64,000 nt of DNA, taken from Lacipirellula parvula (GTDB lineage Bacteria; Planctomycetota; Planctomycetia; Pirellulales; Lacipirellulaceae). The notes below the pieces were generated by a model. That model was not told where the DNA came from. It did no database searches and saw only the letters and a list, made by a program, of their open reading frames with translations. The stretch is taken from positions 4,570,501-4,634,500 of the forward strand of contig NZ_AP021861.1 in the NCBI RefSeq assembly GCF_009177095.1. The letters run 5' to 3'. This document shows, in pieces, positions 8,220 to 17,680 of the stretch. Numbering within the stretch: the stretch's first letter is position 1; every line of letters starts with the position of its first letter. The position numbers were made by a program, and so were the translations under genes.

Positions 8220-8369
8220 CGTAGGGTGGATGCTCGCACCCACCTTGCCCGTCGAGAATCGCGACGCTTCGTGCCACCCCGGCAAGCTCCGCACAATCGA
8301 CAACCGCCGACGGCGCGCCGCCTGTAGACATCTATGCGTCACAGGTGGGTGCAAGCACCGCACCCTACG
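8220..8369. repeat. 150-bp imperfect inverted-repeat element
   Basis: A left arm (8220-8245, CGTAGGGTGGATGCTCGCAC onwards) and a right arm (8343-8369) are complementary apart from one gap and a few mismatches. They enclose about 97 bases without coding potential. The layout (terminal inverted repeats, no open frame) is that of a small non-autonomous palindromic element. The right arm abuts the ribosome site of the next gene. Confidence 0.65.
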
Positions 8370-8379
8370 AGGAACTCCC

Positions 8380-9771
8380 ATGCCCGCCATCGAAGAGGTC
8401 GATCTGCTTGTTCTCGGCAGCGGCGAAGCCGGCAAGTACCTCGCCTGGACGCTCGGGTCGCAAGGACAGCGGTGCGCCGTCATCGAACGCCGCTACATCG
8501 GCGGCTCGTGCCCGACGATCGCCTGCCTCCCCAGCAAGAACGTCATCCACAGCGCCAAGGTCGCCTCGCTCCTTCGCCGCGGCGCCGAGTTCGGCCTGCC
8601 GACTAGCGCACAACCCGTCGACATGGCGGCGGTCCGCGACCGCAAGCGGCGGATGGTCGACGGCCTGATCGACATGCACCAGCAAAAGTTCGCCGCCAGC
8701 GGCGCGGAACTCGTCATGGGGAGCGGCAAGTTCATCACTCCGCGCACCATCGAGGTCGAACTCAACGCCGGCGGCATGCGCACATTTCATGGGAAGCGCG
8801 TCGTTATTTGCACCGGCTCGCGCGCTCGCCTCGACGAGACGCCCGGCCTGCGCGAATCGCACCCGCTCACCCACATCGAAGCGCTCGAACTCGACCAGGT
8901 CCCGCCGCAGCTCATCATCCTCGGCGGCGGCTACATCGGCCTCGAATTCGCCCAAGCCTTCCGTCGCCTCGGCAGCGAGGTGACGATCATCGAACGCAAC
9001 GCGACCGTCATCCATCGCGAAGACGAGGACGTAACGGCCGCCGTCACCGAGCTACTCCACGACGAAGGCATCGAGGTTCTGACGAACGCCAGCGTCGAGC
9101 GCATTTCAGGAACATCCGGCGCACAAGTTTCGATCGAGACAAGCGGCAACGGCGCCCCCCGCACTATCGTCGGCACGCACCTCCTCGTTGCCGGCGGTCG
9201 CACGCCCAATACCGACGGCATCGGCCTCGAGCTAGCCGGCGTCAAACTCGAACCACACGGCCACGTCCGCGTCGACGAGCGCCTGCAAACCACGGCCGAG
9301 AGCGTCTACGCAGTCGGCGATTGCGCCGGCAGTCCCCACTTCACGCACGTCGCGTTCGACGACTTCCGCATCCTGCGCGACAACTTCGCTGGCGGCAGCC
9401 GCGTCACCACCGGCCGGCAAGTTCCCTTCTGCCTCTTCCTCGATCCCGAACTCGCCCGCGTTGGCCTCAGCGAACGCGAGGCCCGCGAGCAAGGCATCGC
9501 CTACCGCCTCGCCAAGCTCCCAATGGTCGCGGTGCTGCGCACGCGCACGCTCTCCGAAACGCGCGGCTTCATGAAGGCGCTCATCGAGCCGCAAGGGCAG
9601 GGCGACAAGATTCTCGGCTTCACCGCCTTCGGTCCCGACGCCGGCGAACTTCTCCCCGCCGTGCAAGTCGCCATGTCAGCCGGCTTACCCTACACCGCGC
9701 TCCGCGAGGCGATCTTCACGCACCCCACAATGGGCGAAGGCTTCGGCCCGCTCTTCTCCTCAATCAAGTAG
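8380..9771 (+). CDS. Pyridine nucleotide-disulfide oxidoreductase (mercuric-reductase-like)
   Basis: 463 residues from ATG 8380, preceded by ACGAGGAA. The FAD loop is LVLGSGEAGKY (10-20). The redox-active pair is C44-x4-C49 in GGSCPTIACLPSK, the arrangement of lipoamide dehydrogenase and mercuric reductase. An NAD(P) loop (ILGGGYIGLEFAQAFRRLG) and a second FAD motif (VYAVGDCAGSPHFTHVA) follow. The C-terminal dimer domain ends in FTHPTMGEGFGPLF, supplying the catalytic histidine. There is no N-terminal heavy-metal domain and no C-terminal vicinal cysteine pair, so classical mercuric reduction is unlikely. It probably reduces another disulfide or quinone-like substrate. It may be co-expressed with the upstream alcohol dehydrogenase. 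Confidence 0.92.
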   Translation: MPAIEEVDLLVLGSGEAGKYLAWTLGSQGQRCAVIERRYIGGSCPTIACLPSKNVIHSAKVASLLRRGAEFGLPTSAQPVDMAAVRDRKRRMVDGLIDMHQQKFAASGAELVMGSGKFITPRTIEVELNAGGMRTFHGKRVVICTGSRARLDETPGLRESHPLTHIEALELDQVPPQLIILGGGYIGLEFAQAFRRLGSEVTIIERNATVIHREDEDVTAAVTELLHDEGIEVLTNASVERISGTSGAQVSIETSGNGAPRTIVGTHLLVAGGRTPNTDGIGLELAGVKLEPHGHVRVDERLQTTAESVYAVGDCAGSPHFTHVAFDDFRILRDNFAGGSRVTTGRQVPFCLFLDPELARVGLSEREAREQGIAYRLAKLPMVAVLRTRTLSETRGFMKALIEPQGQGDKILGFTAFGPDAGELLPAVQVAMSAGLPYTALREAIFTHPTMGEGFGPLFSSIK

Positions 9772-9789
9772 GGTAGGCGCTCGCCAGCT

Positions 9790-10353
9790 CTACCTCTGCC
9801 GCGACGATTGCTCCGCCAGCATGTTGCAAAACAACGCTCCCTGCCCAATCGCATCGTCGAGCGCCACATGCGTGTGCGGCAGATTGTCGAACCATCGCTT
9901 CGGCATATTTCGCTTCGTCGACTGGCGATACTCAGTCCCCAACGCCGCCATCGCGTAGCTCTTGATGTCGAGCGCAGAATGTGAAAAGGGGCTCTCGCCG
10001 GCAAATCGGATCAAGTACCAGTAGACGAACATAAAATCGTACGCCGCGGGATACGCGACGAAGACCGGTTTCCCCGGCAGCAATTTAAGCCACGCCACGT
10101 ACGCCGACATCGCCTCCGTCGGATCGCGGAGGTTGGTTCGACAAGCCGCCCAAGCCTCCGGCTGAGTCGCCCACCACGCCATCGTTTGCGGATTTCCCTC
10201 GGCGCCAGGCAGCAATGTCAGATTTGCTTCGAACGAACCGAGCAGCGTCTTGTCTGCGCGAAACGCCGCCGAAGCGAAACTCAACATCGAGTGCGGCCCC
10301 GGGATCGGCCCGTCGGCTTCGATGTCCGTGCTGACGTAAATTTCCTCAGCCAT
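9790..10353 (-). CDS. DEDDh-type 3'-5' exonuclease domain protein
   Basis: 187 residues from the ATG at 10353, which has AGGAG about 10 bases upstream. ExoI is [10 protein letters not shown] with D10 and E12. ExoII fits [15 protein letters not shown]. The C-terminal block [16 protein letters not shown] gives the H-x-A-x-x-D of DEDDh nucleases. It is a stand-alone exonuclease domain with no polymerase or helicase part. The substrate (DNA or RNA) cannot be told. It overlaps nothing and lies 13 bases after the Gfo/Idh/MocA gene on the same strand. Confidence 0.87.
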   Translation of the reverse strand: MAEEIYVSTDIEADGPIPGPHSMLSFASAAFRADKTLLGSFEANLTLLPGAEGNPQTMAWWATQPEAWAACRTNLRDPTEAMSAYVAWLKLLPGKPVFVAYPAAYDFMFVYWYLIRFAGESPFSHSALDIKSYAMAALGTEYRQSTKRNMPKRWFDNLPHTHVALDDAIGQGALFCNMLAEQSSRQR

Positions 10354-10366
10354 CCCAGCTTGCTCC

Positions 10367-11482
10367 TTACACAATCTTCACCGCCGCACCACGCCTCGCC
10401 GCCTCGTAAATCGCGGTGATAATCTTCACATCCTGCAGCCCCTCGGCGCCCGGCGTCTTCGGCGTTTTATCGTCCAGCACGCATTGGGCCATGTGATCCA
10501 TCTCCAGCGCGAAGTGGTTTCCCGGCGTGATCTCCAGCCCATTCCCTTCGCGGTCGTTCCCCTGCCACAGCCGATTCCCTTGGTACGACAGGTACGGCTC
10601 CGACTGAATCTGCCCCTTCGTCCCGTAGACGCGGAAGCGATTACACCCATAACCATACGACGAGACGCACGAGCCGATGGCGCCCGACTTGAATTTGAGA
10701 TCAAACGCCACGGTCTCTTCGACTTCCTTGAATCGCGGATCGTTCGGCGTCGAGTAGCTAATCGCCGTCACTTCTACTGGCTCCTCGCCCGAGAGGTACC
10801 GCGCCGCCTGCAGCGCGTAGATGCCGATGTCCATCATCGACCCGCCGCCCGCCAGCTTGCGGTTGAGCCGCCACTGCGTCGGATCGCCAATATTGAAACC
10901 GCCCTCGGCCGTCACCTGCTTGATGACGCCCACCGCTTCCGGCGAGCGGGCTAGTTCAATCGCCTTTTGCGTCACCGGCTCGTACTGCAGCCGGTAGGCA
11001 ATCATCAGCTTCCGGGCCGCCTTCTCGCAGGCGTCAATCATCGCCGCGCATTCGGCCGGCGTGTTCGCCATCGGCTTCTCGCACAGCACATGCTTGCCAG
11101 CCTGGGCGCCGCGGATCGTGTACTCGGCATGCATGCCGTTGGGCAGCACGATGTACACGACGTCGATCGCCGGATTGTCCTTGATCGTGTCGTAATTCTC
11201 GTAGTTGTAAATGTTCTTCGGATCAATGCCGTACTTCGCCGCCTGCTCCTTCGCCTTCTCGGGGTGACCGCTCACCAGGGCGACCGGCCGCGCGTATTCG
11301 CACTTGGCAAACGCGGGGAGCAGCTGCTCCATCGACAGCTTCCCAATGCCCACCAGTGCGAAGCCGACTGTCTTCTTCGGCTCCGCCGCGAACGCCTGAG
11401 CTCGAATGGCGGTGCTCCCAAGCGCGATGGCCGAACTGGCCAGAAACGTCCGCCGCGATACCGATCCAAATTCAAATGCCAT
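10367..11482 (-). CDS. Gfo/Idh/MocA family oxidoreductase, Tat-exported
   Basis: 371 residues from ATG 11482 with AGGAG upstream; a longer frame exists but lacks a ribosome site. The N-terminus carries a twin-arginine signal ([20 protein letters not shown]) ending AFA. The mature protein starts with a Rossmann fold ([11 protein letters not shown]), then [30 protein letters not shown], whose E-K-P is the family dehydrogenase motif. A C-terminal sugar-binding domain follows. It resembles glucose-fructose oxidoreductase-like proteins that fold with NADP in the cytoplasm before export. Planctomycetes carry many of these for extracytoplasmic sugar chemistry; the substrate is unknown. Confidence 0.92.
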   Translation of the reverse strand: MAFEFGSVSRRTFLASSAIALGSTAIRAQAFAAEPKKTVGFALVGIGKLSMEQLLPAFAKCEYARPVALVSGHPEKAKEQAAKYGIDPKNIYNYENYDTIKDNPAIDVVYIVLPNGMHAEYTIRGAQAGKHVLCEKPMANTPAECAAMIDACEKAARKLMIAYRLQYEPVTQKAIELARSPEAVGVIKQVTAEGGFNIGDPTQWRLNRKLAGGGSMMDIGIYALQAARYLSGEEPVEVTAISYSTPNDPRFKEVEETVAFDLKFKSGAIGSCVSSYGYGCNRFRVYGTKGQIQSEPYLSYQGNRLWQGNDREGNGLEITPGNHFALEMDHMAQCVLDDKTPKTPGAEGLQDVKIITAIYEAARRGAAVKIV

Positions 11483-11873
11483 GGGAGTGCTCCTGCGTGG
11501 TGAATGAGAAGGCTCTATTAAACCAACCGTAGTCACGCGTGACCACGACTCTCTCTAGCCCCGGGCTCCGCCCAGGGGTCGCCCTCCATTCCGGTAGACG
11601 CCGCGGCGCACAACGTCACCCCCGAGCGAAGCCCAGGGCTAAACGTGCAACGACGATCGGTGTCCATTCAATGACGGACGCCGCCGCAGCAGCGGCACGG
11701 AGCGAACCTAAAGAACGAGCGCCACCGCAGATTGGTGGTCACTACTCAACCAACTCAATCCATGCAGATTCGGCTTCCGGCAGCGTTTATATCCGGTAAA
11801 CTCATGCACTGCAGAATCGGCGCAGGAATTGCTCTGCCAATCGCACATCCGCTGCGAACTCTTCGGATCAGAC
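11483..11873. other. Divergent intergenic region containing a repeat
   Basis: 391 bases between the leftward Tat oxidoreductase and the rightward KaiC-like gene. It contains a GCCCCGGGC-family element at 11555-11642 and otherwise low-quality frames. No clear promoter was recognised. Confidence 0.5.
11555..11642. repeat. GCCCCGGGCTCCGCCC-family inverted repeat, copy 1
   Basis: CTAGCCCCGGGCTCCGCCCA at the left and the complementary GCGAAGCCCAGGGCTA at the right flank about 50 bases containing CATTCCGG. The same design and some interior bases recur at 58465-58557, with shorter or altered copies at 17681-17704 and 32221-32301. Confidence 0.75.
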
Positions 11874-13388
11874 ATGACGACACCAGATCTCGACCCGCCC
11901 CCGCTCACCACCGGCATCGCCGGCTTGAACGACATCCTACGCGGCGGCTTTCCCGCCGATTGCGTTTACATGGTCGCCGGTACTCCTGGCACCGGCAAAA
12001 CGACGCTCGCGCTTCAGTTTCTGCTCGAAGGTGTGAAGGAGGGCGAATCGTGCCTCTATATCACCCTCTCCGAAACGCGCCGCGAGATTGAAAAAGTCGC
12101 CCGTAGCCACGGATGGGATCTCAGCGGTCTCAATATCTGCGAGTTGATCCCCACCGAGGGCAATCTCTCCGCCGACGCGCAGCTCACCGTCTTCAACCCC
12201 TCTGAATTCGAGCTTGGCGAAACGACCGAGGCGATGATCGCTGAAGTCAAGCGCTGCTCCCCCAAGCGGGTCGTCCTCGACTCGCTTTCGGAGCTCCGTC
12301 TCGTCGCGCAAAATTCACTCCGCTATCGGCGGCAGATCCTCGCGCTCAAACAATACTTCGCCGGCCGCGACTGCACGGTGCTTATGCTCGACGACTGCAC
12401 CGGCTCCGTCGCCGACGATCAGCTCGAGAGCATCGCGCACGGCGTCGTTAACCTTGAGCATCTGGCCAATCAGTATGGCGCTGAACGGCGCCGGCTGCGG
12501 GTCGTCAAGCTGCGCGGCGTCGCGTTCCGCGGCGGGTACCACGACTTCACGATTCGCAAGGGCGGCCTAGACGTCTTTCCGCGACTCGTCGCGGCGGAGC
12601 ATCACAACGAATTCGCCGACCGCGACCTGCCGAGCGAAATTACCGCTCTCGATTCGCTCCTCTGCGGCGGCCTCCCCGCCGGCACCAGTACGCTGATGCT
12701 CGGCCCCGCCGGCACCGGCAAATCGACTATCGCCACCAAGTTCGCTATGGCGGCCGTGGAACGCAACGAGCGCGCGGTGATGTTCGTCTTCGACGAAAAC
12801 ATCGGCACCTTCCGTTCGCGCTCGCGCAAGCTTGGCATCGGCATCGAACCATACATGACGAACGGCATGCTCAGCGTGCAACAAGTCGACCCGGCGGAAC
12901 TGTCGTCAGGCGAATTTTGCACGATCGTCCGCCGCGCCGTGGAAGGCCATGGCGGCAGCATCCCGGCGAAGGTCGTCATCATCGACAGCCTCAACGGCTA
13001 CCTCAACGCGATGCCCGAGGAAAAGTTCCTCACGGCTCAGTTGCACGAGTTGCTCGCCTTCCTTGGCCAGAACGGCGTCGTCACAATTATGACCGTCACG
13101 CAAGCCGGCATGGTCGGGGCAATGCAGTCCCCCGTCGACACGACTTATCTGGCCGACAACGTCATTCTGTTTCGCTTCTTCGAGGCCCGCGGCGAAGTGC
13201 GACGCGCAATCTCGGTGGTTAAAAAACGAAGCGGCAAACACGAACTCACCATTCGAGAACTCGAAATCAACGACCGCGGCATTCAAATCGGTGAACCGCT
13301 CATCGACTTCCAAGGCGTCCTCACTGGCGTGCCGACATTCGTTGGCAAGCCTTCTGATCTGATCAAGCAGGACCGCCATGGAGTCTAG
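11874..13388 (+). CDS. Two-domain KaiC-like RecA-fold ATPase
   Basis: 504 residues with tandem KaiC domains. CI has Walker A GTPGTGKTT (36-44) and Walker B VVLDSLSE (134-141). CII has GPAGTGKST (277-285) and VVIIDSLN (367-374). The acidic pair that activates water in cyanobacterial KaiC is S66-E67 in CI (one acid lost) and D307-E308 in CII. The CII phosphosite region aligns as VDTTYLADNVILF, so the Ser-Thr pair appears as Thr-Tyr (T424-Y425); both could still be phosphorylated. No kaiA or kaiB is nearby. The stop overlaps the next gene by 11 bases. The protein is therefore tied to a histidine kinase and is probably an ATP-driven signalling switch rather than a clock, which is inference. Confidence 0.93.
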   Translation: MTTPDLDPPPLTTGIAGLNDILRGGFPADCVYMVAGTPGTGKTTLALQFLLEGVKEGESCLYITLSETRREIEKVARSHGWDLSGLNICELIPTEGNLSADAQLTVFNPSEFELGETTEAMIAEVKRCSPKRVVLDSLSELRLVAQNSLRYRRQILALKQYFAGRDCTVLMLDDCTGSVADDQLESIAHGVVNLEHLANQYGAERRRLRVVKLRGVAFRGGYHDFTIRKGGLDVFPRLVAAEHHNEFADRDLPSEITALDSLLCGGLPAGTSTLMLGPAGTGKSTIATKFAMAAVERNERAVMFVFDENIGTFRSRSRKLGIGIEPYMTNGMLSVQQVDPAELSSGEFCTIVRRAVEGHGGSIPAKVVIIDSLNGYLNAMPEEKFLTAQLHELLAFLGQNGVVTIMTVTQAGMVGAMQSPVDTTYLADNVILFRFFEARGEVRRAISVVKKRSGKHELTIRELEINDRGIQIGEPLIDFQGVLTGVPTFVGKPSDLIKQDRHGV

Positions 13389-15414
13389 CCAACCTGCTTG
13401 CGAATCTCGGTTGCTTCTCCTCCCGCCAACGCGGCGCGACGCCGACGCGATTGGCAAACTGTTAACAAACGCCAACATCGAGTACGCAACGTGCACCTCG
13501 GTCGCTGAACTCTGTCACGAACTCTCGGCAGGCGCCGCCGCGATCGTCGTCTCCGAAGAATCGCTCATTAGCGACGACCGCGTCCTCGCCGACTGTTTAG
13601 CATCGCAGCCGGTGTGGAGCGACCTCCCGATCATCGTCCTCTCGCGCACCGGCGCCGAGTTGGCCTCGTTGGGCCGCATCGTCAAGTCCCTTGGCAACGT
13701 CAGCGTGCTCGAACGTCCCGTGCGCGTTTCAACGTTCCTCAGCGTCGTCAACTCGGCTCTTCGCGCCCGCGACCGTCAGTACCAGGTCCGCGACCACCTG
13801 ATCAGCCTCGATCGCATTGCCGCCGAGCTCCGCGAAAGTCGCGTTCAGCACGAAATGATCGTCCGCGGCGCCAACATCGGCATTTGGAGTTGCCCCCTTC
13901 CGCTCGCGCGGCTCTTCTGGGACGACGCGGTGAAGGCCCACTTTCATCTCGCGCCCGACGCCGAAGTAACGATCGAGTTGTTTTTCGAACGGCTCCACCC
14001 CGACGATCGCGAACGCACGGAGAATGCGATCGCCGCCAGCATCGACGGGCAAACGGCGTACGACATCGACTTCCGCACCGTCTCGCCCGACCGCCGACGG
14101 ACCAAGTGGATCCGCGCGATGGGCCGCGGCTTTTACGCCGAAGACGGCACGCCGACGCGGTTCGACGGCATCACGATTGACGTCACCGATCGCAAGCTCG
14201 TTGAACTCGATCGCGAACGACTGCTCGATTCCGAACGCGCCGCCCGCAGCGAGCTCGAACGCGCGAACCAGATGAAGGACGAGTTCCTCGCCACCCTCTC
14301 GCACGAACTCCGCAACCCGCTCAACGCGATCCTCGGCTGGGCGCAAATCCTTCGCAGCGGACAGCTCCCGCCCGCCGAAACCGCCGAGGGAATCGAAATC
14401 ATCGAGCGCAACGCCCGCTCCCAAGCGCAGATCATCGAAGATCTGCTCGACATGAGCCGCATCATCTCGGGCAAGATTCGGCTCGACGTCCAGCGGGTCG
14501 ATCTCGCCGCCGTCGTTCGCGCGGCAATTGAAACAATCAAACCCGCCGCAGACGCGAAGGGGATCCGCCTCCGCGCCGCCCTCGATCCGCTCGCCGGCCC
14601 CATCTCCGGCGATCCGAACCGCTTGCAGCAAGTCTTTTGGAACTTGCTCAGCAACGCCGTGAAATTCACGCCGCGCGAAGGCAACGTCCAGATTTTACTC
14701 GAGCGCGTCAATTCACACCTGGAAGTGAGCGTCATCGACAGCGGCGAAGGCATCGAGCCGCAGTTCCTGCCGCATGTCTTTGATCGCTTCCGCCAAGCCG
14801 ACGCGACGACGACCCGCATGCACGGCGGCCTCGGCCTGGGACTCGCCATCGTCCGGCAACTCGTTGAACTTCACGGCGGCTCCGTCCGCGCGAAAAGCGC
14901 CGGCCACGGCGCTGGCGCGACGTTCATCGTCCACTTACCGCTCACCGCCATCGTTTCGCACCGCGAGACTCCGGTCGAGCGTCGCCATCCCGCAGCGAGC
15001 TCGTTGCCGACGCCGATCGAGGCGTGCGCCGAAATGGCCGGGGTCACCGTCGTGGTCGTCGACGACGAACCCGACGCCCGCGCGCTGTTGCGCCGTCTAC
15101 TCGAAGATTGCGATGCGCTCGTCTTCGACGCCGCCAGCGCCGCCGATGCGCTGGTGCTCGTGCAAGAAAAGCGGCCGCACGTGCTAGTGAGCGACATCGG
15201 CATGCCGGCCGAAGATGGTTACTCGCTCATTCGCCGCTTGCGCGAACTCCCGGCAGAGCAGGGGGGCGCCACGCCCGCCGTCGCCCTCACCGCCTACGCC
15301 CGCGCCGACGACCGCGTGAACGTGGTGCTCGCGGGCTTCCAGCATCACCTCTCAAAGCCCGTCGAACCGGCGGAACTCATTGCGATCGTCGCCAGCTTAG
15401 CGCGGAGAATCTAA
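13378..15414 (+). CDS. Hybrid histidine kinase with pseudo-receiver, PAS, kinase core and receiver
   Basis: 678 residues. Residues about 10-125 resemble a receiver, but the phospho-acceptor position reads IVVSEES (near S59/E60) and the terminal Lys-Pro is Arg-Pro, so it is a degenerate receiver. A PAS-like domain spans about 160-275. The dimerisation helix has FLATLSHELRNPLNAILGW with H309. The ATPase has N422/N426, DSGEGIE (454-460) and GGLGLGLAIVRQL. A complete receiver at about 556-675 has D562-D563, acceptor D606, T638 and K660. No membrane segment is present, so it is a soluble sensor. Its start lies within the kaiC-like gene, implying stoichiometric expression and probable physical partnership. 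Confidence 0.95.
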   Translation: MESSQPACESRLLLLPPTRRDADAIGKLLTNANIEYATCTSVAELCHELSAGAAAIVVSEESLISDDRVLADCLASQPVWSDLPIIVLSRTGAELASLGRIVKSLGNVSVLERPVRVSTFLSVVNSALRARDRQYQVRDHLISLDRIAAELRESRVQHEMIVRGANIGIWSCPLPLARLFWDDAVKAHFHLAPDAEVTIELFFERLHPDDRERTENAIAASIDGQTAYDIDFRTVSPDRRRTKWIRAMGRGFYAEDGTPTRFDGITIDVTDRKLVELDRERLLDSERAARSELERANQMKDEFLATLSHELRNPLNAILGWAQILRSGQLPPAETAEGIEIIERNARSQAQIIEDLLDMSRIISGKIRLDVQRVDLAAVVRAAIETIKPAADAKGIRLRAALDPLAGPISGDPNRLQQVFWNLLSNAVKFTPREGNVQILLERVNSHLEVSVIDSGEGIEPQFLPHVFDRFRQADATTTRMHGGLGLGLAIVRQLVELHGGSVRAKSAGHGAGATFIVHLPLTAIVSHRETPVERRHPAASSLPTPIEACAEMAGVTVVVVDDEPDARALLRRLLEDCDALVFDAASAADALVLVQEKRPHVLVSDIGMPAEDGYSLIRRLRELPAEQGGATPAVALTAYARADDRVNVVLAGFQHHLSKPVEPAELIAIVASLARRI

Positions 15415-15449
15415 CGCGTCGCGGCTCGCAATCACGATGAATGTTGTGA

Positions 15450-15556
15450 CTCCCTCCCCCTTGAGGGGAGGGCAGGGGAGGGGGTGGAACGCTGGTACAC
15501 GCTTCTTTCACCCCTCCCTAACCCTCCCCCTCAAGGGGAGGGAACCTCAGGATTTA
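15450..15556. repeat. CTCCCTCCCCCTTGAGGGGA-family inverted repeat, copy 1
   Basis: About 107 bases with G-rich then C-rich halves forming a long imperfect hairpin, ending AACCTCAGGATTTAG and a T-rich run. Copies 2 and 3 lie at 17757-17868 and 44555-44670; all begin after a TGAATG-like sequence. This copy sits between convergent genes and could stop transcription from both sides. Confidence 0.8.
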
Positions 15557-15581
15557 GTTTTCTCTAAAAACCATCGCATCC

Positions 15582-16136
15582 TCAATCCAAAAACAACTCC
15601 GCAATCTCCGCCCAACCCTGCACGCGACGGAACCGCGTCTCTTTCCGATTGTGCGGCGCCGAAAACAAAATCCCCTCGCCGCCGAACCGCTCCAAGTTTC
15701 TCGGGATATCGTCGATCAAATAGTCGGCCGCGATGATGCTCTTATCGCCGCAGAAGACAACGTTCTCCCACGAGAAGAACGGAAAATACTCTCGCAGCCA
15801 TTCGAACTTCGGCACGAACGACGTCGGAAATTCCATCGCCGCGCTCGCGATGAAGACGTCGTGCCGCTCGTACAGTCGAGCGAGCACGTCCTGCGAGTCG
15901 GGAATCACCGACAGGCTGCTGAAGAAGTCGAGCTCGTGGGCGTACTGCTTGACCGCCAATCGATGATCCTCGTGCACTGCTTCCGAAAATCGCCTCCCCA
16001 GCAGTTGCTCCTCCGCCAAGTGGACGCCAAAGTCGCGGCGATAAAGCTCCACGTGTCGACCATGCGAGTCGGCGATCACCTCGTCCATATCAACGGCAAT
16101 GCGAACTCGCTCACCCGCTTTCACCAAGCGTCCCAT
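15582..16136 (-). CDS. 5'(3')-deoxyribonucleotidase-type HAD phosphatase
   Basis: 184 residues from the second of two adjacent ATGs (16136), with GAGGAG just upstream. The N-terminal VRIAVDMDEVIADSHGRH supplies the HAD nucleophile D16 and acid D18. Middle segments read VLARLYERHDVFIASAAMEFP, and the C-terminus has VVFCGDKSIIAADYLIDDIPRNLERF with the acidic metal ligands. This matches the NT5C family, which removes phosphate from deoxyribonucleoside monophosphates and helps control dNTP pools. Length is typical. Cytosolic; stands alone. Confidence 0.87.
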   Translation of the reverse strand: MGRLVKAGERVRIAVDMDEVIADSHGRHVELYRRDFGVHLAEEQLLGRRFSEAVHEDHRLAVKQYAHELDFFSSLSVIPDSQDVLARLYERHDVFIASAAMEFPTSFVPKFEWLREYFPFFSWENVVFCGDKSIIAADYLIDDIPRNLERFGGEGILFSAPHNRKETRFRRVQGWAEIAELFLD

Positions 16137-16139
16137 CAT

Positions 16140-16468
16140 GCTCCTCGATTGATTATTGCTGTCTTGCCGCCTCTCGGTTTGCACGAACCTATTCTATCCA
16201 CGCCGCCTCCTGCAGTCGGCCCCCTGCTACAACCCGCGATGACTGCGTTCAATAGAAGCCACCGGCTCCGCCGGTGGACGAACTGCCTAATAGCGCAACT
16301 CCAACTGCGTCCACCGGCAAAGCCGATGACTTTCATGATTCCTTCACACAACACGCTAGCCGCAGCGCCATTGCGGCCAATCGCAGTCGATCAAACTTCC
16401 CGACTCTGCTAAGATCGACGGTCCCGCCGTTCTCTCTCCTGAGAACCCACCTCCCGCCAGAGAATCAG
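16140..16468. other. Divergent intergenic region with a REP hairpin
   Basis: About 330 bases upstream of the MFS gene. Contains CCACCGGC-TCC-GCCGGTGG at 16259-16277, a perfect 8-bp inverted repeat, followed at 16309-16318 by a further GTCCACCGGC unit. No promoter is confidently recognised. Confidence 0.5.
16259..16277. repeat. REP-like hairpin CCACCGGC-TCC-GCCGGTGG
   Basis: Perfect 8-bp stem with a 3-base loop, the same geometry as other short palindromes in the window. Confidence 0.65.
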
Positions 16469-17653
16469 ATGTCCACGGACCACGTGGCCGCCAAACCCGC
16501 TTCACGGTTCCAATTCGGCGCCGTGTCGGCCGTCTTCAGCGCCTTTCTGATCGATGGCGCCGGCTTCGGCGCCTGGGCCGCGCTGCTTCCCGTCTTCAAG
16601 TCGCAACTCAGCATCAGCGACGGCCAGCTCAGCGTCGCGCTGTTCTCGATGGTCATCGGCAGCGTCGCCGCGATGCCGATTGCCGGCCGCTTCATTGCTC
16701 ACCTCGGCAGCCGCCGCGTCATCATCGCCGCCGCCGTCGCGTACTCGATTCTGCTGCCGCTCGTCGCGTTCGCCGCTTCGCCCGCCAGCACGCTCGCGAT
16801 CTTCGCGATCGGCGCCCTCATCACCGGGGCCGCGAAAGGTTCGCTCGACGTTTCGGTGAACGCTCAAGCGATCGCCATTGAAAACCACGAAGGCCGCCCC
16901 ATCGTCGCCCGCTGCCACGGCGGGTGGAGCATGGGCGCTCTCACCGGATCGCTCTTCGTCGCCGGCGGCTTGAAGCTCTCGCTCGGCGCACCGCTGATCA
17001 TGACGCTGCTCGGCCTGCTCCTCCTCGGCCTCGCCGCATTCTCCGGCCGTCGCCTCACGGAGCACGACCGTCCCGACGAGCACGCGCATCACCGCCACTC
17101 GCTCTGGCCCCGCGGTCGACTCGCGCCGCTTGCCGCGCTCGCATTCATCGCCCTCTTCTGCGAAGGATCGATGGCCGACTGGAGCGCCGTCTTCCTCGCC
17201 GACGTCGTCGGCGCCGAGCCCGCCTCCGCCGCACTCGGCTTCGCCACCTACGCCACCGCGATGACGGCCAGCCGCTTCTGCGGCGATCAACTGAGTCACC
17301 GGCTCGGTCCCGTCGTGCTGATGCGGTTCAGCGGCGCCGTCGCAGCGCTCGGCCTCGCGCTGTCGCTCGCATCGCAAACCTACTGGCTTGGCCTGCTCGG
17401 CTTCGCAATGGCGGGCTTCGGGTTGGCGAACATCATTCCCGCACTCTTCCGCGCCGCTGCCCGCCATGGCCACGCCGGCCCCGCGATCGCGTCGGTCTCC
17501 ACCGTCGGCTACGTCGGCCTGCTGATCGGCCCGCCCATCATCGGCGCCCTCAGCCGCACGCTTGGCCTGCCGCTCTCACTGGGCCTGCTCGTCCTCTTCA
17601 GCGGCGTGTTAGGCGCGAGCGCAAACCTCGCCAAACCACGCGGCACGCACTAG
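16469..17653 (+). CDS. MFS transporter (sugar/FucP-like or drug efflux group)
   Basis: 394 residues from ATG 16469; the frame extends upstream but that part is arginine-rich non-coding sequence. About twelve hydrophobic helices are seen, with a charged central loop (EHDRPDEHAHHRHS) between helices 6 and 7. MFS-type features include AGRFIAHLGSRRVI between helices 2 and 3 and the SLDVSVNAQAIAIE stretch typical of the YbjJ/fucose-permease-like branch. It should move a small solute using the proton gradient; the substrate is not predictable. No regulator is adjacent. Confidence 0.88.
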   Translation: MSTDHVAAKPASRFQFGAVSAVFSAFLIDGAGFGAWAALLPVFKSQLSISDGQLSVALFSMVIGSVAAMPIAGRFIAHLGSRRVIIAAAVAYSILLPLVAFAASPASTLAIFAIGALITGAAKGSLDVSVNAQAIAIENHEGRPIVARCHGGWSMGALTGSLFVAGGLKLSLGAPLIMTLLGLLLLGLAAFSGRRLTEHDRPDEHAHHRHSLWPRGRLAPLAALAFIALFCEGSMADWSAVFLADVVGAEPASAALGFATYATAMTASRFCGDQLSHRLGPVVLMRFSGAVAALGLALSLASQTYWLGLLGFAMAGFGLANIIPALFRAAARHGHAGPAIASVSTVGYVGLLIGPPIIGALSRTLGLPLSLGLLVLFSGVLGASANLAKPRGTH

Positions 17654-17680
17654 CGCTTCACATCGATGCGCGCTCTCCAC

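Noticed and set aside
8380-9771. Mercuric reductase of a mer operon
   Set aside because: No HMA domain, no C-terminal Cys pair, and no merR, merT or merP in the neighbourhood.
13729-14631. A 300-codon minus-strand frame inside the histidine kinase gene
   Set aside because: Antisense to the kinase core with no family motif or ribosome site.
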